NCBI GenBank assembly: GCA_051861545.1
Contig: JBIMKP010000003.1
Location: 122,000-185,999 of the forward strand
Direction: 5' to 3'
DNA length: 64,000 bases
From: CAISCU01 sp051861545
GTDB taxonomy: Bacteria > Bacteroidota > Bacteroidia > UKL13-3
Part shown: piece after piece, positions 43,771-51,927 of the stretch
Layout: each line of letters opens with the position of its first letter
Numbering within the stretch: position 1 is the stretch's first letter
Notes under the pieces: model-generated
Database searches by the model: none
What the model saw: the letters and a program-made list of their open reading frames with translations, nothing else
Told to the model about the DNA's origin: nothing
Position numbers and translations under genes: made by a program

Positions 43771-44274
43771 ATGATTGATTCCAATTTAAGACCAACGCTA
43801 ATAAAGTTTACTTCCATTTTACTGGCCGGACATGTTTTGTCCTGGTGGATATTTTATTTGTCACCTTTAGAAATACCTGATAGATTCTATCAAATCCAAA
43901 TAAAAATTGATGGTGTAATTTTAGTAGGACTTTTATTGACTATTTTAATTTCAGCCCAAAAGAAATTTATTAAACTACAACCTGAGATTTCTATTTTTAA
44001 GCTGACAAATTTGGGAACAATTATCTGTTTTGTTTCAGAAGCTATTTTTCAAATAATAAGACAGCCTACAGTAATTGCAGATACTTTGATGGATCATGTT
44101 TATCTTTTCTTTCTTGGTTTGATAGTTATATCTTTATTCGGAACTGTTTTTTCATTTCTGATAGCATTTCAACTCAAGACCCGAAGAACCGAACAATTAC
44201 TTTGGATGATTTTCGGATTTATATTATTGATAAATCTCATCATTTATTTATTTCCTCAATTAGGTGGACAATAA
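43771..44274 (+). CDS. Four-helix membrane protein, unknown function
   Basis: A 167-residue protein from the ATG at 43771; a TTG at 43750 adds seven residues. Four membrane helices: about 14-31, 46-66, 80-95 with 108-133, and 145-163. It has the look of small DoxX/DUF-type inner-membrane proteins, but I do not recognise the family. It is isolated: about 140 bases upstream and 215 bases downstream lack genes. Confidence 0.55.
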   Translation: MIDSNLRPTLIKFTSILLAGHVLSWWIFYLSPLEIPDRFYQIQIKIDGVILVGLLLTILISAQKKFIKLQPEISIFKLTNLGTIICFVSEAIFQIIRQPTVIADTLMDHVYLFFLGLIVISLFGTVFSFLIAFQLKTRRTEQLLWMIFGFILLINLIIYLFPQLGGQ

Positions 44275-44489
44275 ATGAAGTATTGCCTATGAAGAATATT
44301 CTTACAATTTGTTGTGTATTATTTTTTACAATTTCGCATGGGTAGCACAATATTAATTTTATGGGCTAATCAAGTTTGATTGTTATAATTTTTGTGGTTG
44401 TTAAATTCGTTTTCACAAATTAAATTTGAGCTAAGCCCTAGCTCAAGGCAAACTTGTTATACGATATCGTATAGCCTAATACATTTAAT

Positions 44490-44987
44490 ATGAAATTTAA
44501 ATTTTCTCCCTTCATGATAATTTTTTTGTTGACATTATTTAGCTGTCAATCCGAAAATAATGATGCAGAAAAAGCCTGGAATGAATATTTAAAGAGAAAT
44601 CGACCACTTGTACCGGGTAATGTTAATGTTACCTTTATGAAAATAAGTAATTGTTATGATAGTATCTTAGAAAATGGAAAACTCATTTCAGCAAATTTTC
44701 AACATGATACTTTTGATTTAAAATTTTCTCATTGGTTTAATTGCTCTGGAGTGGGAGAAATTTCTGCTAATATTATAAATGACACACTTTATCTAATAAC
44801 TCAACCAAAACCTTCAATCATTATTAATGACAAAGATACTTTGTATGATTATAGATCTGCAGATTGCGATTGTTTCTATTATTTTGAAACTAAAATATTG
44901 GGGCTAAAACAGAAACCGAAGTTTATACGAGTTGATAATGATTCAATTGAAAATTATAGGGGACCAATGAAAAATTATAAAGAATAA
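44490..44987 (+). CDS. Small lipoprotein, unknown function
   Basis: A 165-residue lipoprotein (LLTLFSC, Cys19). The mature part has four cysteines (NCYD, FNCSG, DCDCFYYFE) that could form disulfides or bind metal, and no recognised domain. No partner gene is nearby; downstream is a 640-base region without a convincing gene. Confidence 0.5.
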   Translation: MKFKFSPFMIIFLLTLFSCQSENNDAEKAWNEYLKRNRPLVPGNVNVTFMKISNCYDSILENGKLISANFQHDTFDLKFSHWFNCSGVGEISANIINDTLYLITQPKPSIIINDKDTLYDYRSADCDCFYYFETKILGLKQKPKFIRVDNDSIENYRGPMKNYKE

Positions 44988-45626
44988 GTGTTCATTTTCA
45001 AAGGGATTGATGTTAAACATTTTAAACTATGCCAAAAAGTAAAATAATTTTGGTTAAAGGAATATCAATAACAACTGTTAAAATTATATTTCCTTAACCG
45101 ATATAGCAAGAAACAAAAAATCAGATGAGCCAAAGGATGTAGTAAAAAACTGGATGCGTTCCTGAACGACTTTAGAATTTTTAGGTCTTTGGGAACAACT
45201 GAATAACCCCAATTTCAAAGGGGTCGAATTCGACTCCTTTCTTTTTGATTAAAGTGTATCCATTTAACAATGTCTGTCTTTAGAATATTCTAAATTTAAT
45301 AACCCAATTTTTTAGAAACTCAGTGTTCACATTATTAGCCTCCACAAATATTTTTGAAATCTTAGTGTATAGAAGAGAGGACTTAACAAATAATTTTTGC
45401 AGCCTAGTGACTTCAATTTACCTAGCCACTATTTGAAATTCTGGAGGGAGTAAATAATTTAAAACATAATAACAATTCCGTCTTAAATACTCTCTCAGAT
45501 TTCAGGTTCTTGCTGTCTTTTTTGTCCTTTGCCTTTTAATTAATTACCAATCTACCAAGAATTAAAGTAAAAATTGAAATTCAGAATAATATAAACCAAT
45601 TTGCCTACTATAAATACAATCAATTA
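44988..45626. other. Gene-free region with a terminator-like palindrome
   Basis: About 640 bases without a supportable ORF. A near-perfect palindrome, AAAGGGGTCGAA/TTCGACTCCTTT (45217-45240, one mismatch), followed by CTTTTT could be a terminator. The rest shows no strong structure. It may be decayed coding sequence, since short frames are interrupted by stops. Confidence 0.45.
45217..45246. terminator. Palindrome with T-run (terminator-like)
   Basis: Twenty-four bases, one mismatch, no loop by symmetry (folding would leave the central bases unpaired), then CTTTTT. It is not adjacent to a gene end, lying 230 bases after the small lipoprotein. Confidence 0.5.
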
Positions 45627-46064
45627 ATGAAGAAAACATTTGATAAATTAGGTTATGCCTTTTACATTTTGTTATACCTGTTTTTGGTTATTTATTATGG
45701 CAACTACACCGTTTATGAATCTGTATATCTTCTTTTTGGAGATTCCTTTGATGGAAGAATAATAGACCAATCTTATTCTGATGGAAAACTAATTTACCAA
45801 TTTTCTTATATTGATGAGGAAGTTTCAATGACTTGCACAAGCCTTCCAACAAAGTCTATATTAAGTTTTTTTGAATCAAAAAAAATCAGAGTAGTTCCAT
45901 TTTTTAATATAGCATTACTCTATTCTTTCAACGCTATTGCTTATGTTGTTTCTTTAGCATTTTTTATTTTTGGATTTATTGTTTCAATTATCTGTATCCT
46001 TTTTCTTTTCAATATCAAAAATAAAATAACCATAAGGATTCTTAATAAAACGAATCCCCAATAA
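45627..46064 (+). CDS. Two-helix membrane protein, DUF3592-like
   Basis: A 145-residue protein: membrane helix (about 10-30), a compact extracytoplasmic beta domain (about 35-88: FDGRIIDQSYSDGKLIYQFSYID), then a helix pair (94-130). The layout and the strand pattern FDGRII...KLIYQFSY...KSIL resemble DUF3592, a widely scattered family of unknown role. Isolated gene; the perfect palindrome at 46111 lies just downstream. Confidence 0.5.
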   Translation: MKKTFDKLGYAFYILLYLFLVIYYGNYTVYESVYLLFGDSFDGRIIDQSYSDGKLIYQFSYIDEEVSMTCTSLPTKSILSFFESKKIRVVPFFNIALLYSFNAIAYVVSLAFFIFGFIVSIICILFLFNIKNKITIRILNKTNPQ

Positions 46065-46110
46065 TTCCTAACAATAGTTTTGAAGTTTAATTAATACCCA
46101 AAATGTTCTT

Positions 46111-46166
46111 GTTTCCTAAACACAGTAGTAACGCGATTAATCGCGTTACTACTGTGTTTAGGAAAC
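46111..46166. repeat. 56-base perfect palindrome
   Basis: Left arm 46111-46138 and right arm 46139-46166 are exact reverse complements (28 base pairs, no spacer). Each begins or ends with GTTTCC / GGAAAC, and the centre is GCGATTAATCGC. It lies between convergent genes (DUF3592-like and mpl). No T-run follows on either strand, so it is not a standard intrinsic terminator. It could extrude a cruciform or cap mRNA 3' ends from both sides. Confidence 0.95.
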
Positions 46167-46277
46167 TTACTGAGTTTTTAAGTCCATATTATCAATGTTG
46201 TCCTTTGCTATTGAATATACTTACTATACTTTAATTCAAAAGTATAGGTAAGGTTAAAGTTTCTTTTGATTCCAATT

Positions 46278-47618
46278 TTAAAACTCTAAACTCATTCCAT
46301 CAAAAGTTCCACTACTCATTAACAACAAGTTTTCTTTGCCGGTATAATGTTGTTCTATCCAGTTTCTTAATTGGTTTTTGTTGCTAAATGCAATTGTTCC
46401 ATCACCAAAACCTAGGGCAACTTCTTCTTCATTTAACATGGGCATTTTTTTCATTTCTAATGCATGTTTGCTAAATAAAACGGCTTTAAAATCTGCTTTA
46501 TTCATGCTTTCGGCATAATGTGGCAAGAAGGCTTTGTTTAAGCTGCTGTAAGTGTGTAGTTCATACACTGCAATCATTTTTCTTTCAGGATATAATTCTC
46601 TAACAGCATTTACAGTTGCTTTTAATTTAGATGGTGCATGGGCAAAATCTCTGTATATAATTGAATCAGCTGTTTCTTTTAAGGTTTCTAATCTTTTAGC
46701 GGTTCCTTTAAAAGAAGAAATGGCTTCCATAAATTCTTCCCCATTTATGTCAGCTTCTTTGCATGCATATAAAGCTGCCATCATGTTTTGTAGGTTATGG
46801 GTGCCAAATACTTTTAATTGGTATTTTTCTTTTTCAAATTCCATGTCCACAATACCATTATGTACCTCAAATTGTGGAGTAGAATAAGGAATTTTTCTAG
46901 CTTTGATGTTCCATTCTGCAACCAATCTTTTTACTTCAGGGTCTGATTCGCAGTATATCAATGCTCCATTTTCTGGTAAAGCTTCTGCAAATATTTTAAA
47001 CTGATTACAATAGTTTTCATAAGTAGGAAACACGTTGATATGGTCCCAAGCTATGCCAGTAATTATGCCCACTTCAGCTTGGTAAACATGAAATTTAGGT
47101 CTTAGGTCTAAAGCAGAAGTTAGGTATTCATCACCTTCAAAAACAGCTAAGTCACTGTCTTCAAGAAAACCAACCATGGTTTCAAATCCTTCTAATTGAG
47201 AGCCAACCAGGTAATCGAACTTTTTTTGGTAATGGTTTAATACATGCAAAATCATGGCTGTGGTGGTAGTTTTACCATGACTTCCTCCAACAATAATTCT
47301 TTTCTTTTCCTTGGTTTGTTCGTACATATATTCTGGAAAAGAATAAATTTTTAAGCCTAATTTCTTAGCCTCAGCAATTTCTGGATTATCTGCTTTTGCA
47401 TGCATACCAAGAATAACTGCATCTAAATCACTTGAAATATTATTGGTATTCCAACCTATTTCATTGGGTAAAATACCATATTTAGCTAATCTTGATTTAG
47501 CAGGTTCATAAATTTCATCATCACTTCCGGTAATTATATAAGCCTTTTTATGAAGAGCAATGGCCATATTGTGCATTACAGCACCGCCAATTGAAATAAA
47601 GTGGATACGTTTTGTCAT
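46278..47618 (-). CDS. mpl: Mpl-type Mur ligase (murein peptide recycling)
   Basis: A 446-residue Mur ligase of length and order matching UDP-N-acetylmuramate:L-Ala-gamma-D-Glu-meso-Dpm ligase. N-terminal Rossmann-like FISIGGAVMHNMAIAL; ATP loop GGSHGKTTTTA (111-120); FEGDEYLTSALDLRPKF; and the C-terminal RDFAHAPSKLKATV. It reattaches recycled tripeptide to UDP-MurNAc, saving peptidoglycan peptide. MurC would be the alternative, but MurC sequences differ in the N-terminal motif (GxGGxGM) and the substrate loop. It is monocistronic. Confidence 0.86.
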   Translation of the reverse strand: MTKRIHFISIGGAVMHNMAIALHKKAYIITGSDDEIYEPAKSRLAKYGILPNEIGWNTNNISSDLDAVILGMHAKADNPEIAEAKKLGLKIYSFPEYMYEQTKEKKRIIVGGSHGKTTTTAMILHVLNHYQKKFDYLVGSQLEGFETMVGFLEDSDLAVFEGDEYLTSALDLRPKFHVYQAEVGIITGIAWDHINVFPTYENYCNQFKIFAEALPENGALIYCESDPEVKRLVAEWNIKARKIPYSTPQFEVHNGIVDMEFEKEKYQLKVFGTHNLQNMMAALYACKEADINGEEFMEAISSFKGTAKRLETLKETADSIIYRDFAHAPSKLKATVNAVRELYPERKMIAVYELHTYSSLNKAFLPHYAESMNKADFKAVLFSKHALEMKKMPMLNEEEVALGFGDGTIAFSNKNQLRNWIEQHYTGKENLLLMSSGTFDGMSLEF

Positions 47619-47771
47619 AATTTTTGCGTATCAAAAGTACTAAGATTCCTTTGTTTACGCATTATTATTAGGTTTATGACAGAGTAAAAATTTCCCACAA
47701 TTTGTAAAACATGTCCATCTTTAACTTTAGAATTATTTGAAACCACTATATTGCCCGTTTAAATTTTATAC

Positions 47772-48842
47772 ATGAAGCAAGTAAGTTTTGGTCACGACCA
47801 TCAAGATTTTTGGAAAACTCTTAAGGAAGAAGTGAATTTGTATTTCAAAAAAACAAATCAAGAGAAAACCGGAAATGGAGTACTTTATTTTAAAACTGGT
47901 TTGTTTTTAGCAGGATTTGTAGCTACCTATCTAATATTAATGATAGTAAAAATGCCTGTAGTACCTAGTTTATTACTGTGTGGTTTATTGGGTTTCTTTG
48001 GTGCAAGTATCGGTTTTAACATCATGCACGATGCTTGTCATGGTGCTTACAGCAAAAAGAAATGGGTAAACGAAATTGTAGGTTTGTCAATGAACTTAAT
48101 TGGAAGTAATGCTTTTTTATGGAAGCAAAAGCACAACGTAATTCACCATACTTATACAAATATTGATGGGGTAGATGATGATATTCAAAAATCACCATTA
48201 TTGCGCCATTGCAAAACTCAACCTTGGAAACCTGCTCATAAATTTCAGCATGTTTATATGTTCTTTCTTTATGGTGTAAGTAGTATTTTTTGGGCTTTTG
48301 TAACAGATGCTCAAAAGTACTTTTCTGATAAAATAGGTAGCCATAAGCGTTGGAATATGCCGATTCATGAGCATTTTATCTTTTGGATAAGTAAACTTTA
48401 CTATGTTATTGTATTTTGTGCAATTCCAATTTGGATTCATGGATTTTGGATATGGTTAGCTGGTTATTTTGCTATGAATTTTATTTTTGGTACTTGGTTA
48501 TCAGTAGTATTTCAATTAGCACATGTAGTTGAAATTACTGAATTTGAAAAATCAGAACAAAATGAAACACTTAAAATAGATGATTGGGCAGTACACCAAA
48601 TTAGAACCACTGCTGATTTTGCTCCTAACAATAAAGTAATTTCATTTTTAGTAGGTGGATTAAATTTTCAGGTTGTACATCATTTATTTCCTCATGTGAG
48701 TCATGTGCATTATCCTGCTATTCAAAAGATAGTAGCAGAAACATGTGCTAAGTTCGGAATTGAATACCATTGCAATCCTACCATGATTGGTGCTTTGGCA
48801 TCACATGTTAGAACCATGAAGACCTTAGGAAGTAGAGAATAA
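47772..48842 (+). CDS. Fatty acid (acyl-lipid/CoA) desaturase
   Basis: A 356-residue integral membrane di-iron desaturase with the three histidine boxes: HDACH (86-90), HNVIHH (121-126) and QVVHH (300-304). The Gln in the third box is characteristic of front-end (delta-5/delta-6, linoleoyl-CoA) desaturases, but no cytochrome b5 domain is fused. Four membrane helices flank the boxes. It would introduce a double bond in acyl chains, raising fluidity. The MBL-fold gene follows after 21 bases and may be co-transcribed. Confidence 0.88.
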   Translation: MKQVSFGHDHQDFWKTLKEEVNLYFKKTNQEKTGNGVLYFKTGLFLAGFVATYLILMIVKMPVVPSLLLCGLLGFFGASIGFNIMHDACHGAYSKKKWVNEIVGLSMNLIGSNAFLWKQKHNVIHHTYTNIDGVDDDIQKSPLLRHCKTQPWKPAHKFQHVYMFFLYGVSSIFWAFVTDAQKYFSDKIGSHKRWNMPIHEHFIFWISKLYYVIVFCAIPIWIHGFWIWLAGYFAMNFIFGTWLSVVFQLAHVVEITEFEKSEQNETLKIDDWAVHQIRTTADFAPNNKVISFLVGGLNFQVVHHLFPHVSHVHYPAIQKIVAETCAKFGIEYHCNPTMIGALASHVRTMKTLGSRE

Positions 48843-48863
48843 TCGTTTTTAATTTTATTGGAT

Positions 48864-49706
48864 ATGAAACTTCATGTAATTGAAACAGGAAGATTTAAAT
48901 TAGATGGAGGAGCTATGTTTGGCGTTGTTCCAAAATCAATTTGGCACAAACAAAATCCTGCTGATGATAACAATATGATTAGTTTGGCTATGAGATGTTT
49001 GCTTATAGAAGATGGCAAACGTCTCATGCTGATTGACAATGGAATGGGAACCAAACAAAATGAAAAATTCTTTGGTTTTTATTTCCTTCATGGCGATGAT
49101 ACTTTAGATAAATCCCTTCAAAAACTGGGTTTTCATAGAAACGATATCACCGATATGGTGCTGACTCATTTGCATTTCGATCATTGCGGTGGCAGTATCA
49201 ATTGGAATGCAGATAGAACCAAATATGAAACTGCATTTCCAAATGCAACATATTGGGTAGGTGAGGAGCATTGGATGGAAAGCATGAACCCAAATCCTAG
49301 AGAAAAAGCGAGTTTCCTTCAAGAGAATATTAAACCAATTGAAGAAAGTGGTCAATTAAAATTGATTAGAAAATCTGAAAAATTTCACCAAGACATCGAT
49401 ATTTTGTTTTCTCAAGGGCATACAAATGGAATGATGCATCCTGTTATTCCATATAAAGGAACACATGTTATTTATTTAGCAGATGTTATTCCAACCATGG
49501 CACATATTCCAGTTCCTTATGTAATGGGTTATGATGTTCGTCCTTTAGACACCATGAGGGAAAAACAGGACATTTTAACAATGGCTGCTGAACACAATTA
49601 TGTATTGTATTTCGAGCATGATCCATTTCATGCTGCATGTACAGTAAATCAAACTGAAAAAGGAATTAGAATCAACCAAATTATTGAAGATTCTTATTTT
49701 GCTTGA
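48864..49706 (+). CDS. MBL-fold metallo-hydrolase
   Basis: A 280-residue protein from MKLHVIETGRFKLDGGAM; a TTG at 48858 would add two residues. The zinc motif is HLHFDHCGG, with further ligands in GHTNGMMHP, LADVIP and the terminal YFEHDPFHAA. The N-terminus and the GAMFGVVPK segment resemble quorum-quenching-like lactonases and related hydrolases, but the substrate cannot be assigned. It overlaps the convergent GT22 gene by 13 bases at the 3' ends. Confidence 0.85.
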   Translation: MKLHVIETGRFKLDGGAMFGVVPKSIWHKQNPADDNNMISLAMRCLLIEDGKRLMLIDNGMGTKQNEKFFGFYFLHGDDTLDKSLQKLGFHRNDITDMVLTHLHFDHCGGSINWNADRTKYETAFPNATYWVGEEHWMESMNPNPREKASFLQENIKPIEESGQLKLIRKSEKFHQDIDILFSQGHTNGMMHPVIPYKGTHVIYLADVIPTMAHIPVPYVMGYDVRPLDTMREKQDILTMAAEHNYVLYFEHDPFHAACTVNQTEKGIRINQIIEDSYFA

Positions 49707-51136
49707 GAATTTAATTCGTAAATTTTATAGCAATTACTTCTTTCAAGCCAGTTATTGAAGTTAAATTTTGCAATCCAATTTGGTATAGAACTATATTTTA
49801 ACTCAGCCTGCATGCCACTCGGTATTGCAGGCTGTTTCCATTCTTCACTAAGTAAATAAATTGGCTTATCACTAATTTGAATTGAATCAATATTCCATTT
49901 CACTCTGCTGATATCTTCCTTCAAGTAAAATCTTGCCTCATTTTTACCACTTAAATAAGGGTCTGATTTTTCGAAATAAATGGTGCTTCCGGCAGGAATA
50001 TCATCATAAATGAATTCATATAAAGGTGCCAATTCATGAGCTGGTTTTAGCATAATTAGCAACAATACCAAAGCATTTATAGGGAAGAAAAACCTGTCTA
50101 GGGCTCTCATAAATCTTTTGTGATTTACTTCTTGCGATAAGTTCCATAAAAAGTCCCAACCCAATAAAATAATGTAGGGTACAAAAAAGGCTAATGGAAA
50201 CAAAAACCTAAATTCTTTATGTCCAATTACGGTGTGTAATAAAACAAATGTCCATACCGACCAAGTAATTGGGTCTTTACTTCTTTTAAATATTAATAAA
50301 AAGAAACCTACAATTAGAATTAAACTATAAGGTGGAATCAGTTTTTCGAAAGCTGTTGCGAAATACCAATAAAATGGTTCAGTTCCAAAACTTGCAGCAA
50401 CTTGATGAATGATGTTTTGGTTGAAATAATTCCAAGCTGTAAAAGTTTGGTTGCCATAGAATTTTGAATCTAATAAGAAGCCAATCCCAAATACAATAGC
50501 AAAACCTAAAATATGCACAATGAATTTAAAAGGATTAGGTTTTTGTATGATTAAGAAATATAGACCTAAACCTGCAATAAAAAATCCAGCTTGAAAACGA
50601 GTGATAAAACTTAAACCAAGAAAAATTCCGGAAACAAATAAACCTTTTAATGTTGAAGGTTTTAAAAACGGTATCAAACCAAAAATAAAAAATATAGCAG
50701 AAAGAGTTTCAGATGAAAACCTAACATGTACATAAACAGCAATCCAGCTAATTAAAGAAAGTAATAGATGGATTCTTTTAATTTTTTCATTAGGAAATTC
50801 TAAGGCTTCATGTAGTTTAAGTGCAGCAAACATGCTTAATAATGCTATAAGCCAACGCAATAAGAAGCTAATCATGAATGGATTCATTAATCCAATACCT
50901 GCGCAAATTTTCATCACAGCATAACTTATCCAAACTTGGAAAGTTGGACGCATTTGGGCTGCATATTCCATTGGAAGTTCACTTGCAGCAACAGGATGAT
51001 CAATTGAGTAGGCAAATTCCAAAAGCTGATAATGTTCATCAGGATGATGCCAACCTGCACTAAACCAGGCTGCTATAAGATGAACGAGTGCGCCGAATAA
51101 TATAATTTGCTTAGGACTTAATTTTAGAAGATTCAT
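49694..51136 (-). CDS. GT22-family mannosyltransferase-like membrane protein
   Basis: A 480-residue polytopic protein with about ten helices. The first loop has the GT-C aspartate motif HPDEHYQLLEFAYS (31-44), RPTFQVWISY, and later GHKEFRFLFPLAFF, the conserved pattern of Alg9/PIG-B-type GT22 mannosyltransferases. It probably transfers a sugar from a polyprenyl-phosphate donor to a lipid- or cell-surface glycan on the periplasmic face. The nearest glycan genes are not in this stretch; the GH92 mannosidase lies 9 kb away. Confidence 0.8.
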   Translation of the reverse strand: MNLLKLSPKQIILFGALVHLIAAWFSAGWHHPDEHYQLLEFAYSIDHPVAASELPMEYAAQMRPTFQVWISYAVMKICAGIGLMNPFMISFLLRWLIALLSMFAALKLHEALEFPNEKIKRIHLLLSLISWIAVYVHVRFSSETLSAIFFIFGLIPFLKPSTLKGLFVSGIFLGLSFITRFQAGFFIAGLGLYFLIIQKPNPFKFIVHILGFAIVFGIGFLLDSKFYGNQTFTAWNYFNQNIIHQVAASFGTEPFYWYFATAFEKLIPPYSLILIVGFFLLIFKRSKDPITWSVWTFVLLHTVIGHKEFRFLFPLAFFVPYIILLGWDFLWNLSQEVNHKRFMRALDRFFFPINALVLLLIMLKPAHELAPLYEFIYDDIPAGSTIYFEKSDPYLSGKNEARFYLKEDISRVKWNIDSIQISDKPIYLLSEEWKQPAIPSGMQAELKYSSIPNWIAKFNFNNWLERSNCYKIYELNSQAK

Positions 51137-51286
51137 TGCGCCAAATATGCAGAATTTAATTGGCTACTAATTGAAATTTTATCAAAATATTTAAAATTAA
51201 ACATTTAATAATCTAGAGTTGTTTAAATAAAGTTATAGTTTGAATGAACTTTATCATCCTAATAAAATGAGTCTAAATTAGAGATT

Positions 51287-51622
51287 TTATTTCTGTTTCA
51301 ATTCAAATTTATTGCCCCAATCTTCCATTAAACTCATAACTGGCAGCAGTTTTCTTCCTTCTTCTGTTAATGAATATTCAACTTTAGGCGGGATTGTCTC
51401 AAAATCTTTTCTGCAAACAATTCCATTGGCTTCTAACTCTTTTAAAACTTGACTCAGCATTTTATCATTTATACCAACTAAAGTTTTTTTTAGTTCACCA
51501 TATCTTTTTGATTCATTTCTTAAATTCCAAAATACAAGTCCTTTCCACCTGCCACCAATTATGGAAAGAGTTAAATCAACCGGACAATAAAAAAAGGTGC
51601 CATTTAATTGGTATCGTTTCAT
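51287..51622 (-). CDS. HxlR-family transcriptional regulator
   Basis: A 111-residue winged-helix regulator of the HxlR family: CPVDLTLSIIGGRWKGLVFWNL with the near-invariant cysteine (C13), RYGELKKTLVGINDKMLSQVLKELEANGIV (recognition helix) and PPKVEYSLTEEGRKLLPVM (wing). Family members often sense quinones, aldehydes or oxidants through that cysteine and repress a neighbouring gene. Here the divergent neighbour region (51623-51875) has no gene, so the target is unknown. Confidence 0.92.
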   Translation of the reverse strand: MKRYQLNGTFFYCPVDLTLSIIGGRWKGLVFWNLRNESKRYGELKKTLVGINDKMLSQVLKELEANGIVCRKDFETIPPKVEYSLTEEGRKLLPVMSLMEDWGNKFELKQK

Positions 51623-51875
51623 GGGTGCAAGTAAAATACAAATTTTTCGCTTACCAAATCATTGGTACTTTCTTTTTGGGTAGTATAATGCTGTTTTAGG
51701 AAATGAATCAAACCTTGAATTATTTTTTAATGCATGCTTTGAAATTATCTAGGACAATGTCATCTGGTTTATCTAAGTATTTTTTAAAAGCCATTTTTTT
51801 TACTTCCAATAATATCTCAAAGAATCTTGATAAAAAACAAATGTAAATACTGAATTGCTTGCTAACTTCATTAAA

Positions 51876-51915
51876 ACAAAAAAGCCAACTCGTTCTGAAT
51901 TGGCTTTTTTGTTTT
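51876..51915. terminator. Terminator after the LruC gene
   Basis: Stem AAAAAAGCCAA / TTGGCTTTTTT with loop CTCGTTCTGAA; T-rich on both sides. It lies 13 bases past the LruC stop on the minus strand. Confidence 0.88.
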
Positions 51916-51927
51916 ATAAAATGAAAT

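Noticed and set aside
46552..46887. A 111-residue plus-strand frame inside mpl
   Set aside because: Antisense to a confident Mur ligase gene, with no domain and no promoter.
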